Assembly (NCBI RefSeq): GCF_004804355.1
Contig: NZ_SRWZ01000002.1
Coordinates: 248,001 to 312,000, forward strand
Direction of reading: 5' to 3'
Length of the DNA stretch: 64,000 nucleotides
DNA from: Cognatitamlana onchidii
Lineage (GTDB): Bacteria; Bacteroidota; Bacteroidia; Flavobacteriales; Flavobacteriaceae
The notes under the pieces are model-generated. The model searched no databases. It was not told the origin of the DNA and saw only the letters and a list, made by a program, of their open reading frames with translations. Made by a program: the position numbers and the translations under genes. Below are positions 37,448 to 46,851 of this stretch, piece after piece; the first letter of the stretch is position 1, and each line of letters starts with the position of its first letter.

Positions 37448-38602
37448 ATGAAAATAAAATTAATAATGATATGCGCCATTGCCTTTAGTATATTGGCGTG
37501 TGAAAATCAGGAAAATGAATTTGACGATTTTGGTTCAACTTCAGTGTATTTCCCTTTTCAAACTCCTGTAAGAACACTAATTCAAGGTAAGTATGATCTA
37601 GGATTTAATGATAATGATAATAATGGGCGATTCGAAATGGGTGTTGTCATGTCAGGGGTTTATGAAAATGGTACAGACAGAAGAGTTTTCTTTGAAGTGG
37701 ACCCTAGTCTTATAGACCTTGCCGATTTAGGCGCTTCTGGAATAAACGTGAAGGTATTGCCCGAAGCTTATTATACTATTGAACAAGAGAGCCCAGTAAC
37801 GATTCCTGCTGGATCTACTAAAGGGCGTATCCCCGTGCAACTTAACGATGCATTCTTTGATGATCCATTGTCATTTGTTGTGGAAAAAGATTCGGTTAAC
37901 TATGTGCTTCCTGTTAGAATTACTGGTTATGAAGGATTGGATTCACTTTTAACCGGAGTTCCAAATGTTGGTATTACAGATCCAAAGAGAGTACGAGATA
38001 CGGATTGGGCTACATTACCTAAAGATTATACACTTTTTGGTATTAAGTTTATGAATAAATACCAGGGTATTTATTTACGCCGTGGGGAGGATAAGATTGT
38101 GGGAACTTCCGAGAAATTCACGGTGGCAACTGGTGAGACGGAAACAACTGTTATTGATACCTCTACTATTTATAAACAAGAATATGTAGTACAGGATGAA
38201 TTAGCTCCAGTATCAACCGCAGGAAGAAATAAAGCTATTACTAGTAACATTATTAGAAGAGCCGATATTCCTAGTGGCGGTGATATATTATTAGATTTGA
38301 CATTCAATGATAATGAAGAAATAACAATTAGCAATGCTGATGAGGAAAGTGATATTGTGATTACAGGATCAGGAAGATTTGTAGAAGATGGTGATGCATG
38401 GGGTGGAAAAAGTCGAGACGTTATGTATTTAGAATATGAGTACCAAGACGTTGCTGTTGAAGAGGAATACTTATTAGGTATTATATTACTATCTAGAACA
38501 ACACTAGAGTTGACTCATACGGTGAATGATACTTTAGTAGTGAGAGACAGAGATGTTGTTTTTGAAGAATTTAATGTGAATTTAACAACACCAACTCCAT
38601 AA
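37448..38602 (+). CDS. SusE-position surface lipoprotein (DUF1735-like)
   Basis: A 384-residue lipoprotein (lipobox SILACE) in the place where PULs usually encode a surface glycan-binding protein. The first 175 residues look like DUF1735: a beta domain with FQTPVRTLIQGKYDLGFND, later VTIPAGSTKGRIPVQLNDAFF and FVVEKDSVNYVLPVRITG. The second half is another beta domain of the kind annotated as lipocalin-like or DUF4973 in such proteins. No catalytic motif is seen. It is the last gene of the operon begun at 27483 and is followed by a strong terminator. Binding to the PUL glycan is inferred. Confidence 0.78.
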   Translation: MKIKLIMICAIAFSILACENQENEFDDFGSTSVYFPFQTPVRTLIQGKYDLGFNDNDNNGRFEMGVVMSGVYENGTDRRVFFEVDPSLIDLADLGASGINVKVLPEAYYTIEQESPVTIPAGSTKGRIPVQLNDAFFDDPLSFVVEKDSVNYVLPVRITGYEGLDSLLTGVPNVGITDPKRVRDTDWATLPKDYTLFGIKFMNKYQGIYLRRGEDKIVGTSEKFTVATGETETTVIDTSTIYKQEYVVQDELAPVSTAGRNKAITSNIIRRADIPSGGDILLDLTFNDNEEITISNADEESDIVITGSGRFVEDGDAWGGKSRDVMYLEYEYQDVAVEEEYLLGIILLSRTTLELTHTVNDTLVVRDRDVVFEEFNVNLTTPTP

Positions 38603-38670
38603 GTTTTATATGGCTCTAGGAGTAAAATTATATTTTCGGAGTTAAAGGTATATTTAATATCATAATTAAT

Positions 38671-38703
38671 AAAATGGTGTGGGGTTTCCCGCGCCATTTT
38701 TTT
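38671..38703 (+). terminator. Intrinsic terminator of the tandem SusCD operon
   Basis: AAAATGGTGTGGG (38671-38683) pairs with CCCGCGCCATTTT (38688-38700), 13 pairs including two G-U, loop GTTT, followed by T residues. It ends the upstream operon, so the second terminator at 38956 must serve a different transcript. Confidence 0.85.
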
Positions 38704-38858
38704 ATTCCTTTTTTTAGGTTTTTTATTTTACTTATTATAAATAATGTTTTTAGACGCCACATATAGTTTCGGCTCGTTGGAAGCTGGAAAAAGGGAAATT
38801 TCTATAATATAAAACACTTATCGAAAGGTCATAATATTGCTATTTTGCATCCAAAACT

Positions 38859-38913
38859 CAGGACGTTACAGGACAATACAGGATAGGCACTTAACAGAAA
38901 TCTTTTAAGTTTA
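38859..38913 (+). promoter_or_regulatory. Triple CAGGAY promoter without a gene (site D1)
   Basis: Three direct copies start at 38859 (CAGGAC), 38869 (CAGGAC) and 38879 (CAGGAT), each exactly 10 bases apart. The last is 21 bases upstream of TAAGTTTA (38906-38913), one base from TAnnTTTG. It has the most repeats of any site in the window. The predicted start, near 38919, is only about 70 bases before a perfect terminator, and the next gene has its own copy of the promoter downstream. Confidence 0.6.
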
Positions 38914-38918
38914 ACAAA

Positions 38919-38991
38919 ATATTTAGTAAAGATTTAGTTTATTTGAGTTAGTTGTAAAACCCTTCATTAACTTGTTAATGAAGGGTTTTTT
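38919..38991 (+). ncRNA. Candidate small RNA under CAGGAY control
   Basis: The stretch lies between promoter D1 and an intrinsic terminator, contains no plausible reading frame, and would give an RNA of about 73 nt. The 5' half is AU-rich and probably unpaired, with ATTTAGT twice (38921 and 38932). The 3' half is the terminator hairpin. The region upstream (38704-38858) shows nothing I can name. It could instead be an attenuated leader of the gene at 39169, but that gene has a separate promoter at 39063-39107. Prediction from sequence only. Confidence 0.5.
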
Positions 38992-38992
38992 C
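38956..38992 (+). terminator. Perfect intrinsic terminator following promoter D1
   Basis: A 15-bp uninterrupted stem (38956-38970 with 38975-38989; core CCCTTCATTAA / TTAATGAAGGG), loop CTTG, and a run of T. The upstream gene already has its own terminator at 38671-38703. Confidence 0.9.
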
Positions 38993-39062
38993 TTGAACAG
39001 TTTAAATCATTTATTTTTTTGATTTTGACAAAATGACTACCTTAAGCAATGGAACTGTTTTT

Positions 39063-39107
39063 CAGGATAGTGCAGGATAGAAATAGTCGTTCAAAAACTT
39101 AATTTTA
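39063..39107 (+). promoter_or_regulatory. CAGGAY-type regulated promoter of the sulfatase-GH78 gene (site D2)
   Basis: Two CAGGAT copies start at 39063 and 39073, 10 bases apart. The second lies 21 bases before TAATTTTA (39100-39107), which differs from TAnnTTTG only in the last base. The predicted start near 39113 gives a 56-base leader to the ATG at 39169. Confidence 0.6.
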
Positions 39108-39168
39108 GCACTCATCATTTTCTGTTGAAAATGAATTACCATTAATTAATTTATTAAGATTTTTATAC

Positions 39169-42100
39169 ATGAATCATCATCGTTTTTTAGTAGTACTGTT
39201 AATACTGCTTAGTAATTTAAATATTCTTAGCGCTCAGGAACAATCTAATCAAGAAAAGCCAAATATAATTTTCATTTTAACCGACGATCAACGTTTTGAT
39301 GCCATTGGCTATGCTGGGAACAAGTTTGTTGACACCCCTGAAATGGATAATTTGGCTAAATCTGGAACTTATTTTAATACTGCTATTGTAACGACACCTA
39401 TTTGTGCGGCTAGTAGAGCATCTTTATGGACAGGTTTACATGAAAGGTCTCACAACTACAATTTCCAAACAGGAAATGTACGAGAGGAGTATATGGCAAA
39501 TTCTTACCCAACATTACTTAAAAACAATGGGTATTATACGGGCTTTTTTGGAAAATATGGTGTGCGTTATAATGATTTAGATAAGCAATTTGATGAATAT
39601 GAATCTTACGACAGAAATAACCGTTACAAAGATCGTAGAGGCTATTACTATAAAACAATAGATAATGATACCGTACATTTAACGCGTTATACAGGACAAC
39701 AAGCCATTGATTTTATTGACAAAAATGCTTCCAATGAAAAGCCATTCTGTTTGTCGTTAAGTTTTAGTGCGCCTCATGCTCATGATGGCGCTCCAGAACA
39801 ATATTTTTGGCAGTCTGAGCTTGATGAGATGTTAGAAGACACTACAATTCCAGATCCAAAATTAGGCGATGAAAAGTACTTTTTGGCGCAACCAAAAATG
39901 GTGAGAGATGGGTTTAATAGATTACGTTGGACTTGGCGTTACGACACACCTGAAAAATATCAGCATAGTTTAAAAGGGTATTATAGAATGATTTCGGGTA
40001 TCGATTTAGAAATCAAGAAAATTCGTGAGAAACTTAAGGAAAAAGGTGTAGATAAGAATACAGTTATCATTCTAATGGGTGATAACGGGTATTTTTTAGG
40101 GGAACGTCAATTTGCAGGAAAGTGGTTAATGTATGAGAACTCTATCCGTGTACCATTAATCGTTTTTGATCCAAGAGAAAACCAACATCAAGATATTGAT
40201 GATATGGTACTTAATATTGATGTGCCGCAAACCATTGCCGATTTAGCAGGTGTAGAAGCGCCAGATACCTGGCAAGGTAAAAGTTTAATGCCTATTGTTA
40301 AAAAAGAAACCAATACCATAGCAAGAGATACTATTCTAATAGAGCACATTTGGAACTTTAGTGAAATTCCACCAAGTGAAGGTGTGCGAACAAAAAAATG
40401 GAAGTATTTTAGGTATGTTAATGATCAATCCATCGAGGAGTTATACGATTTGGAAAAAGATCCGTTAGAAACTAAGAATCTAATAGGTAAGAAAAAGTAT
40501 AGAGAAACCGCAAATAAATTAAGAGCTAAGCTGGATGAACTCATTAAGAAAAATAGTGACGAATATAGGGCGGCACCAACAGATTTAACGGTAGAATTAA
40601 TAAGAGAGCCTTCAACCGATGTTGAAATATTTGATTTAAAACCAGAATTTGGTTGGACAGTACCTCTAGGTTCTAAATTTCAAGGGGCGTACCAAATTTT
40701 AGTAGCATCAAATAAAAAGGATATTGATCAAAATAACGGAGACGTTTGGGATAGTGGCCGTATTGCTTCTACAAAATCTACAGATGTTGAGTATGGAGGC
40801 GATCCTTTAGAAATAGGAAAAACATACTACTGGAAAGTTAGAATTTGGGAGCAAGAAAATAGATTGGTTGATTATTCTGAAGCTCAAAAATTTACAACAG
40901 GAAAGCCAGACAACTACATTATTTCAACAGAAAATAAATATCTCATAGACAAGGTAAATCCTGTTGGATTTGAAAACAGAGGGGACTTTTACTTTATAGA
41001 TTTTGGTAAAGCTGCCTTTGCAACTATGGACTTTAACTACACAGCAAAAGAACCACATACCTTAACAGTTAGAATTGGTGAAATGCTTGATGATAAAGGC
41101 AATGTTAACAGAACGCCTCCAGCAAAAAGTAATATTCGTTACCAAGAAATTAAGGTTAACGTAACCCCTGGAAAAACAAAATACCAAATAGAAATTAATC
41201 CAGTGCCAGACAAGCGTATGAAAGGTCCAAGTAAAGCTATTCCTCTACAAGAAGGATGGCCTGTTTTACAGCCATTTAGATATGCAGAAGTTGAAGGTGC
41301 TCAAACAGATTTAAAAGCAGAAGATTTTGAACAATTACGATACACCAGCTATTGGGATGATAATGCAAGTAGTTTCACAAGTAATGATGATATTTTAAAC
41401 CAAGTTTGGGATTTTTGTAAATACTCTATTAAAGCAACCACTTTTGCTGGTTTATATGTGGACGGTGATAGAGAGCGTATACCTTATGAAGCAGATGCCT
41501 ACTTAAATCAGTTAAGTCATTACACGACTGATAGGGAGTATGCTATTGCAAGACGTACCATAGAGTATTTCATGAAAAACCCAACGTGGCCGACAGAATG
41601 GCAACAGCATGTGGCTCTATTAATTTATGCAGATTATATGTATACCGGAAATACGGAACTCATAGAGCGTTACTACGAGCCATTGAAACATAAAACGTTG
41701 TTTGAGTTATCTAATGAAGATGGCTTAATAACATCTACAAAAGTTACGGAAGAGCTTATGTATAAACTAGGATTCGAAAAAGGTTATAAAAAACCTTTAA
41801 CGGATATTGTAGATTGGCCATCAAAGAATTTTGCGGGAAGTAAAACAAAAGGAGAGCGCGATGGTTTTGTATTTAAACCTTACAGTACAGTTATTAATGC
41901 GTTCTTTTATGAGAATATGAAAATTATGGCTGAGTTCGCTACGTTGTTAGGAAAAACGCAAGAAGCTTTAGATTTTGAATATAGAGCTGCAAAAGCAAAA
42001 AAAGCAGTGAATGAACAAATGTTCGATAAAGAGCGTGGAATCTATGTAGATGGTATTGGTACAGATCACGCCTCATTACACGCAAATATGATGCCTTTAG

Positions 42101-42702
42101 CATTTGGACTGGTACCAGAAGAACACTTTAGTTCTGTTGTGGATTATGTGAAATCTAGAGGAATGGCTTGTAGTGTTTATGGTGCACAATTTTTAATGGA
42201 TGGTTTATACAATGCAGGTGAAGCAGATTATGCTTTGGAGTTGTTAGCTAGCAAAGCCAAAAGAAGTTGGTATAACATGATTCGTATAGGCTCAACAATT
42301 AGCTTAGAAGCTTGGGATTATGAATATAAAGTGAACTTAGATTGGAACCATGCATGGGGTGCAGCACCAGCCAATGTGATACCAAGAGGGTTGTGGGGTA
42401 TAAAACCAAAAACGGCTGGATTCGGTATTGCAACCATAAAACCGCAAATGAGTAAGTTAAGGAATAGCGAGATAGAGGTGCCAACAGTAAGAGGTACCAT
42501 AAAAGGAAAATACACTTATGAGGGTAAACGTTTACAAACCTACGAGATTGAAATTCCGGGTAATATGGTAGCCGAATTTACTTTAAATGATTTAAACGGA
42601 AAAGATTTAATTCATAACGGAGAAAAGGTGCCATCTGCTTTCGATTATATCAGGTTATCCCCAGGTAAGCACACTATTCAACTAAAAATAAATTCATTTT
42701 AA
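39169..42702 (+). CDS. Sulfatase-GH78 alpha-L-rhamnosidase fusion
   Basis: A 1177-residue exported bifunctional protein (signal peptide about 1-22). Residues about 28-465 are a type I (S1) sulfatase: metal-binding LTDDQ near 40, the formylglycine site Cys79 in CAASR, and [18 protein letters not shown] beta-sandwich linker follows, then a CBM67-like jelly roll (about 600-735) and the GH78 barrel with general acid Glu769 ([12 protein letters not shown]) and probable general base Glu1047 (SLEAWDYEY). A C-terminal beta domain ends the chain. The ulvan locus of Formosa agariphila has a comparable sulfatase plus rhamnosidase enzyme. It would remove sulfate from rhamnose and then cleave the rhamnose, in one polypeptide. 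No frameshift or stop separates the halves. It is under promoter site D2 and followed by a terminator. Confidence 0.92.
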   Translation: MNHHRFLVVLLILLSNLNILSAQEQSNQEKPNIIFILTDDQRFDAIGYAGNKFVDTPEMDNLAKSGTYFNTAIVTTPICAASRASLWTGLHERSHNYNFQTGNVREEYMANSYPTLLKNNGYYTGFFGKYGVRYNDLDKQFDEYESYDRNNRYKDRRGYYYKTIDNDTVHLTRYTGQQAIDFIDKNASNEKPFCLSLSFSAPHAHDGAPEQYFWQSELDEMLEDTTIPDPKLGDEKYFLAQPKMVRDGFNRLRWTWRYDTPEKYQHSLKGYYRMISGIDLEIKKIREKLKEKGVDKNTVIILMGDNGYFLGERQFAGKWLMYENSIRVPLIVFDPRENQHQDIDDMVLNIDVPQTIADLAGVEAPDTWQGKSLMPIVKKETNTIARDTILIEHIWNFSEIPPSEGVRTKKWKYFRYVNDQSIEELYDLEKDPLETKNLIGKKKYRETANKLRAKLDELIKKNSDEYRAAPTDLTVELIREPSTDVEIFDLKPEFGWTVPLGSKFQGAYQILVASNKKDIDQNNGDVWDSGRIASTKSTDVEYGGDPLEIGKTYYWKVRIWEQENRLVDYSEAQKFTTGKPDNYIISTENKYLIDKVNPVGFENRGDFYFIDFGKAAFATMDFNYTAKEPHTLTVRIGEMLDDKGNVNRTPPAKSNIRYQEIKVNVTPGKTKYQIEINPVPDKRMKGPSKAIPLQEGWPVLQPFRYAEVEGAQTDLKAEDFEQLRYTSYWDDNASSFTSNDDILNQVWDFCKYSIKATTFAGLYVDGDRERIPYEADAYLNQLSHYTTDREYAIARRTIEYFMKNPTWPTEWQQHVALLIYADYMYTGNTELIERYYEPLKHKTLFELSNEDGLITSTKVTEELMYKLGFEKGYKKPLTDIVDWPSKNFAGSKTKGERDGFVFKPYSTVINAFFYENMKIMAEFATLLGKTQEALDFEYRAAKAKKAVNEQMFDKERGIYVDGIGTDHASLHANMMPLAFGLVPEEHFSSVVDYVKSRGMACSVYGAQFLMDGLYNAGEADYALELLASKAKRSWYNMIRIGSTISLEAWDYEYKVNLDWNHAWGAAPANVIPRGLWGIKPKTAGFGIATIKPQMSKLRNSEIEVPTVRGTIKGKYTYEGKRLQTYEIEIPGNMVAEFTLNDLNGKDLIHNGEKVPSAFDYIRLSPGKHTIQLKINSF

Positions 42703-42723
42703 AAGAAAATGAGTAATTAATAT

Positions 42724-42761
42724 AAAAAGTCAGTAAGCGTATGTTGTTACTGACTTTTTTT
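42724..42761 (+). terminator. Intrinsic terminator after the sulfatase-GH78 gene
   Basis: AAAAAGTCAGTAA (42724-42736) pairs with TTACTGACTTTTT (42747-42759), 13 bp, loop of 10 bases, followed by further T. The lyase gene begins 48 bases later with no clear promoter between, so read-through or a weak promoter is needed for it. Confidence 0.85.
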
Positions 42762-42808
42762 GTAAGTTTTAAAAAAAAATAAAGACAAATTTTAATAAAA
42801 ATGGAAAA

Positions 42809-44932
42809 ATGAGAAAGAGTTACTTTAGTTTATTTTTGTTATTAGTGTTTTGCTCTTTTGTTGAAGCTCAAAAAGAACTTGTTGTTACTTTAGATAGTTC
42901 AACCAGAGTGTCTGGTGATGGAGAAGGCGGACTTTTTTTTGCTGGAACCAAGGATGTGAACTATAGATTTGGCCAAAGAATAACACCACATGGTGATTGT
43001 GTGGATGTTGTCAATGGATATGCATTTGTAACTTGGTACAAAGGCGGTATGGATAAGCGCAACTTAATGCTTTCAAGAAAAAATTTAAATGTAGAAAACG
43101 CGCCTTGGGTTACTATTCAGTTTCCACATCAACATGTGGGGCAGGGAGGAGAATTACTGAAAGGTACAGGTATACGTGGAGATTCTCATAACACGGCTGC
43201 CGTAGGTGTGAGTACTATTGATAATACCATTCACATAATTTATGACATGCATGCCTACCGGGCATCTTCGTTACCTAATCATTTTTTCAATTATTCGGTG
43301 TCGTTAAAGAATAAGGCATTTGTACCAGATAATGAATTTACCATTGATATTTTTAATCCGAAGCGAAATTATTTAAAATCAGGTGAGGATTATGAGCGTT
43401 TGACCTACCCCATGATTCATAGAGCTGATGATGGGAGTTTGATTGCCAGATATAGGCAAGGTGGCTCAGGAAATGGTGATATACTTTTAGCGCATTATGA
43501 TGGTAGTGTGTGGAGTGATAATTGGTTGTTTCATGAGGGGACACTTGCATTACCAAATAGAAATAATATGTATGGCGGTGAGCGCTTTTTAAACGGTAAG
43601 TTTTATTCTGGTTTTTCCATAAGATACTCAACTAATAATTCTACGACTACAAGTAATGGTTATATGTTAAATAGTGGGCTATATTATGCGTATACCAATG
43701 GCATTCCAAAAAACGCGTCCACACCATGGTACGATGTTAATGATGCGCCTATATCTCTTCCAATAAGAAATAATATTAACCCTAATCTCGATCCTGTACA
43801 AATTGCACAACCAGGAGATGATTATGGGACAGCTACATTACCCCGATCGTCTTCCGACCCTGCCTGGACCGTCACTGAAAATGGTGCGATTCATTTTGTG
43901 CAACGTGTTGATAGCAGAAACGTACACTATTATAAGTTGGTTACTGATTCTAATTTTTCCAGTAATGTAGATGGGCTTATCCCAAATCCAGATACTCGTG
44001 GTGAACTTTATAGCTATAAAAACCATGTGTTTATGGTAGAGTTATTGAGTGGAAAAGTAAATATAAAAACCACTTTAGAGGGACAAAATAACTGGAAAAT
44101 AGTCTATGAAGGTACAGAATCTATAAACTTCGATCATTTTGATGCTTTTGTTGATGGTAATAAATTATATGTTTATCTCATGGAAGATATTGGAAACAAT
44201 ACACCAGGAGTTGGAGATAAACGCCCATTATTTTTTCAAGAGTTTACTCTTTCAGAAAAAGATGCACCTATTGTTGTCGAACCAGATTTGCTGATTGAAG
44301 CAGAAGATTTTACAACCGCTTCAAGTGATATCCAGATTGGCACGAGTGCTTCAGCTTCTGGGGTAGAATACATAGATTCTTTTGCTAGAAATCCAAACGG
44401 TATAGATCAATTCTTAGAGTATAGATTTCAAATCACTACCACTGGAATTTATGATATCGTGCTATATGTCGCAGTCAGAAACAGAGATGATTCTATTATG
44501 GATGTGGAAATAAACGGACAATTGTTTGATGATTTTTTAGTTAAGAAAACAGGTGATTGGAATATTTATGGCGAGAATATAATTGCTGATATTGCATTGA
44601 ATCAAGGCGAAAATGTTATCAGACTCAAGCAGGAACGATCTCTATCCAGTGAGCCAGATAAAATAGAGTTATACTTGAAATCAGGTTTAGATATTAATGA
44701 CTTTAATACTCAAAATACATTAGTTTACCCTAATCCTAGTAATGGTGTTTTTTATATCAAATCCAATTTTCAAAATCTTGAATATCGTTTAGTGAACATT
44801 CAAGGGCAAGTTATACAAAGTGGCATGGTTTCTCAAAATAAAGTTGATTTTTTAAACCACACACAAGGGCTTTATTTTTTAGAATTGTCTAATGAAAATA
44901 ATAAGCTGGTAAAAAAAATAGTCATTAATTAG
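42809..44932 (+). CDS. PL24/PL25-like ulvan lyase with CBM-like domain and T9SS sorting tail
   Basis: A 707-residue secreted protein (signal about 1-20). Residues about 25-480 form a BNR_4-type seven-bladed propeller, as in ulvan lyase families PL24 and PL25. His127 and His148 are 21 apart, and Tyr200 and Arg216 are 16 apart (DSHNTAAVG, DMHAYR, LTYPMIHR, ARYRQGG). From memory these spacings match the catalytic residues of the PL24 enzyme LOR_107. Residues about 490-625 look like a CBM6-type jelly roll (LLIEAEDF), and about 640-707 are a type A sorting domain (VYPNPSNGVFYI ... LVKKIVIN). It would cut ulvan outside the cell by beta-elimination and leave unsaturated uronic acid for GH88/GH105. 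The choice between PL24, PL25 or a neighbouring family is uncertain. Confidence 0.82.
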   Translation: MRKSYFSLFLLLVFCSFVEAQKELVVTLDSSTRVSGDGEGGLFFAGTKDVNYRFGQRITPHGDCVDVVNGYAFVTWYKGGMDKRNLMLSRKNLNVENAPWVTIQFPHQHVGQGGELLKGTGIRGDSHNTAAVGVSTIDNTIHIIYDMHAYRASSLPNHFFNYSVSLKNKAFVPDNEFTIDIFNPKRNYLKSGEDYERLTYPMIHRADDGSLIARYRQGGSGNGDILLAHYDGSVWSDNWLFHEGTLALPNRNNMYGGERFLNGKFYSGFSIRYSTNNSTTTSNGYMLNSGLYYAYTNGIPKNASTPWYDVNDAPISLPIRNNINPNLDPVQIAQPGDDYGTATLPRSSSDPAWTVTENGAIHFVQRVDSRNVHYYKLVTDSNFSSNVDGLIPNPDTRGELYSYKNHVFMVELLSGKVNIKTTLEGQNNWKIVYEGTESINFDHFDAFVDGNKLYVYLMEDIGNNTPGVGDKRPLFFQEFTLSEKDAPIVVEPDLLIEAEDFTTASSDIQIGTSASASGVEYIDSFARNPNGIDQFLEYRFQITTTGIYDIVLYVAVRNRDDSIMDVEINGQLFDDFLVKKTGDWNIYGENIIADIALNQGENVIRLKQERSLSSEPDKIELYLKSGLDINDFNTQNTLVYPNPSNGVFYIKSNFQNLEYRLVNIQGQVIQSGMVSQNKVDFLNHTQGLYFLELSNENNKLVKKIVIN

Positions 44933-44944
44933 CATAACTGTAAA

Positions 44945-46798
44945 ATGAATAAACTCCTTACTTTTCTTTTTTTGTTTGTTATAATTCTGAGTTCCTGTAA
45001 GCAGCAAAAAGAAGTTGAGTTAGAAGGTGAGTTAAAAAAGTGGCACCGAATTGTCTTAAATTTCGTAGGGCCTGAAACTAGTGAAATGGATGTTAATAAT
45101 CCGTTTTTAAATTACAGGTTGGATGTTACGTTTAAAAATGGTGAGCAAATTTTTGTAATTCCAGGTTTTTATGCTGCTGACGGACAAGCGGCCGAAACCA
45201 GCGGTGATTCAGGTAATGTTTGGCAAGTTCGTTTTACGCCAAATACTATTGGGGAATGGACGTATACGGTGTCCTTTAAAGAAGGCGAAAATGTTGCGAT
45301 TTCAGAAGATGTTACAGGTGCTTCAAGTGCTGGTTTTATGGATGGTCAAACGGGTAGTTTTACCATTGATGAGTCTGATAAAACAGGTATTGATAATAGA
45401 GCCAGGGGTAAGTTGGAATACGTCGGAGAGTCTTATTTAAAATTTGCCGATAGCCAAAAGTATTTTATAAAATTAGGCGTTGATGCACCAGAAAATTTAT
45501 TGGCCTATACAGATTTTGATGTCTCAACCAATGCACTTGGATTTCAAAAAAACTGGGAGCCGCATGCTCGAGATTTTGAAGAAAATGCAGCACCGTATTT
45601 ATGGCAAGAAAGACAAGGTAAAAACCTATTAGGAGCTATTGATTATTTAGCTAGTGAAGAATTAAATGTGTTTTCGTTTTTAACCTTTAATGTAGATGGT
45701 GACGATAGAAACGTATTTCCGTACCTTTTGAAGGTTCCAATTAAGGAATATGAAACATACGCAAGTGTAAAGAAAAATAAAGAGGCTTGGGAGACCATGT
45801 TTCACAAGACACGGTTTGATGTGTCTAAATTAGACCAATGGGAACGTATTTTTGAATATGCGGAAACCAAAGGCATGTTCCTACACTTTAAAACCCATGA
45901 AACCGAAACAGACCATTTAATGGATAAAGGGGTGTTTGGTACCGAAGGTAAATTGTATTACCGTGAACTAATTGCCCGTTTTGGGCACCACTTATCTATG
46001 AATTGGAATTTGGGTGAAGAAAATAATCAACCCACAGAGGAAGTATTAAAGGTAGCGGACTATGTTTCAAAATTGGATGCCTATAGGAGTCATTTAGTTT
46101 TACATACCTTCCCAAATAAAGACGATAGGTACTACGATTTTATTGGAGATAAATCACCGTTAACAGGGGCATCCTTGCAATTGAGACATCCAGATTTTAA
46201 CGACGTTCATGAAAGGGTTTTAAAATGGAGAAATATATCAAGCGCCACTGGGAAAAAGTGGGCCTTAGCCGTTGACGAACCGGGTAAAGCAAATATTGCA
46301 CTATTGCCAGACGATGAAGACCCTGAACATAATTATGCCAGAGGAAGAGCTATGTGGGGCACTTTAATGGCTGGAGGCTTTGGGGTAGAATGGTATTTTG
46401 GCTATGCCAGTCCCAATTCAGATTTAACCTGTCAAGATTTTAGAAGTCGTGATTTGTTTTGGGATCAAAACAGATATGCGCTTGATTTTTTCAATAACTA
46501 TATTCCATTTTGGGATATGGAGCCACGAGATGATTTAATTACCTCCGAAGGGGTCTCTTATTGTTTAGCTAAAGAGGGGGAGATATACGCCATTTATTCC
46601 GAAGGGGACGTGGAAAAAATAAGACTGAATTTAGGGAATACTGGAAATGAGTTTATAGTAAAATGGTATAATCCTAGGCTTGGGGGTGTCCTACAATTAG
46701 GTTCCATACAATCCGTTAGTGCCTCTGGGAATGTTGAACTCGGTATGCCACCATCAGAAAAGAATAGGGATTGGGTTTTACTTATTTCTTTGAAATAG
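44945..46798 (+). CDS. DUF5060 lipoprotein, probable TIM-barrel glycoside hydrolase
   Basis: A 617-residue lipoprotein (lipobox LSSCK near residue 18). Residues about 28-140 fit the DUF5060 beta-sandwich (NPFLNYRLDVTFKNG ... WQVRFTPNTIGEWTYTVSF). The middle (about 155-520) looks like a TIM barrel; MNWNLGEENNQ near residue 355 and VDEPGKAN near 440 supply acidic residues at positions expected for a retaining hydrolase. The end (about 535-617) resembles the putative collagen-binding domain that usually follows such barrels. It starts 12 bases after the lyase gene and so shares its transcript. The substrate is unknown; ulvan fragments are suggested by position. It has no assigned CAZy family that I can name with confidence. 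Confidence 0.72.
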   Translation: MNKLLTFLFLFVIILSSCKQQKEVELEGELKKWHRIVLNFVGPETSEMDVNNPFLNYRLDVTFKNGEQIFVIPGFYAADGQAAETSGDSGNVWQVRFTPNTIGEWTYTVSFKEGENVAISEDVTGASSAGFMDGQTGSFTIDESDKTGIDNRARGKLEYVGESYLKFADSQKYFIKLGVDAPENLLAYTDFDVSTNALGFQKNWEPHARDFEENAAPYLWQERQGKNLLGAIDYLASEELNVFSFLTFNVDGDDRNVFPYLLKVPIKEYETYASVKKNKEAWETMFHKTRFDVSKLDQWERIFEYAETKGMFLHFKTHETETDHLMDKGVFGTEGKLYYRELIARFGHHLSMNWNLGEENNQPTEEVLKVADYVSKLDAYRSHLVLHTFPNKDDRYYDFIGDKSPLTGASLQLRHPDFNDVHERVLKWRNISSATGKKWALAVDEPGKANIALLPDDEDPEHNYARGRAMWGTLMAGGFGVEWYFGYASPNSDLTCQDFRSRDLFWDQNRYALDFFNNYIPFWDMEPRDDLITSEGVSYCLAKEGEIYAIYSEGDVEKIRLNLGNTGNEFIVKWYNPRLGGVLQLGSIQSVSASGNVELGMPPSEKNRDWVLLISLK

Positions 46799-46831
46799 AA
46801 AAGCCCATACTGTTAAATAGTATAGGCTTTT
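46799..46831. terminator. Bidirectional terminator between convergent operons
   Basis: AAAAGCCCATACT (46799-46811) pairs with AGTATAGGCTTTT (46819-46831) with one mismatch. A-rich on the left and T-rich on the right, it can stop transcription from both sides. It separates the plus-strand ulvan genes from the minus-strand glucan operon ending at 46852. Confidence 0.75.
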
Positions 46832-46851
46832 AAAAAACTAAATAGACGAAA

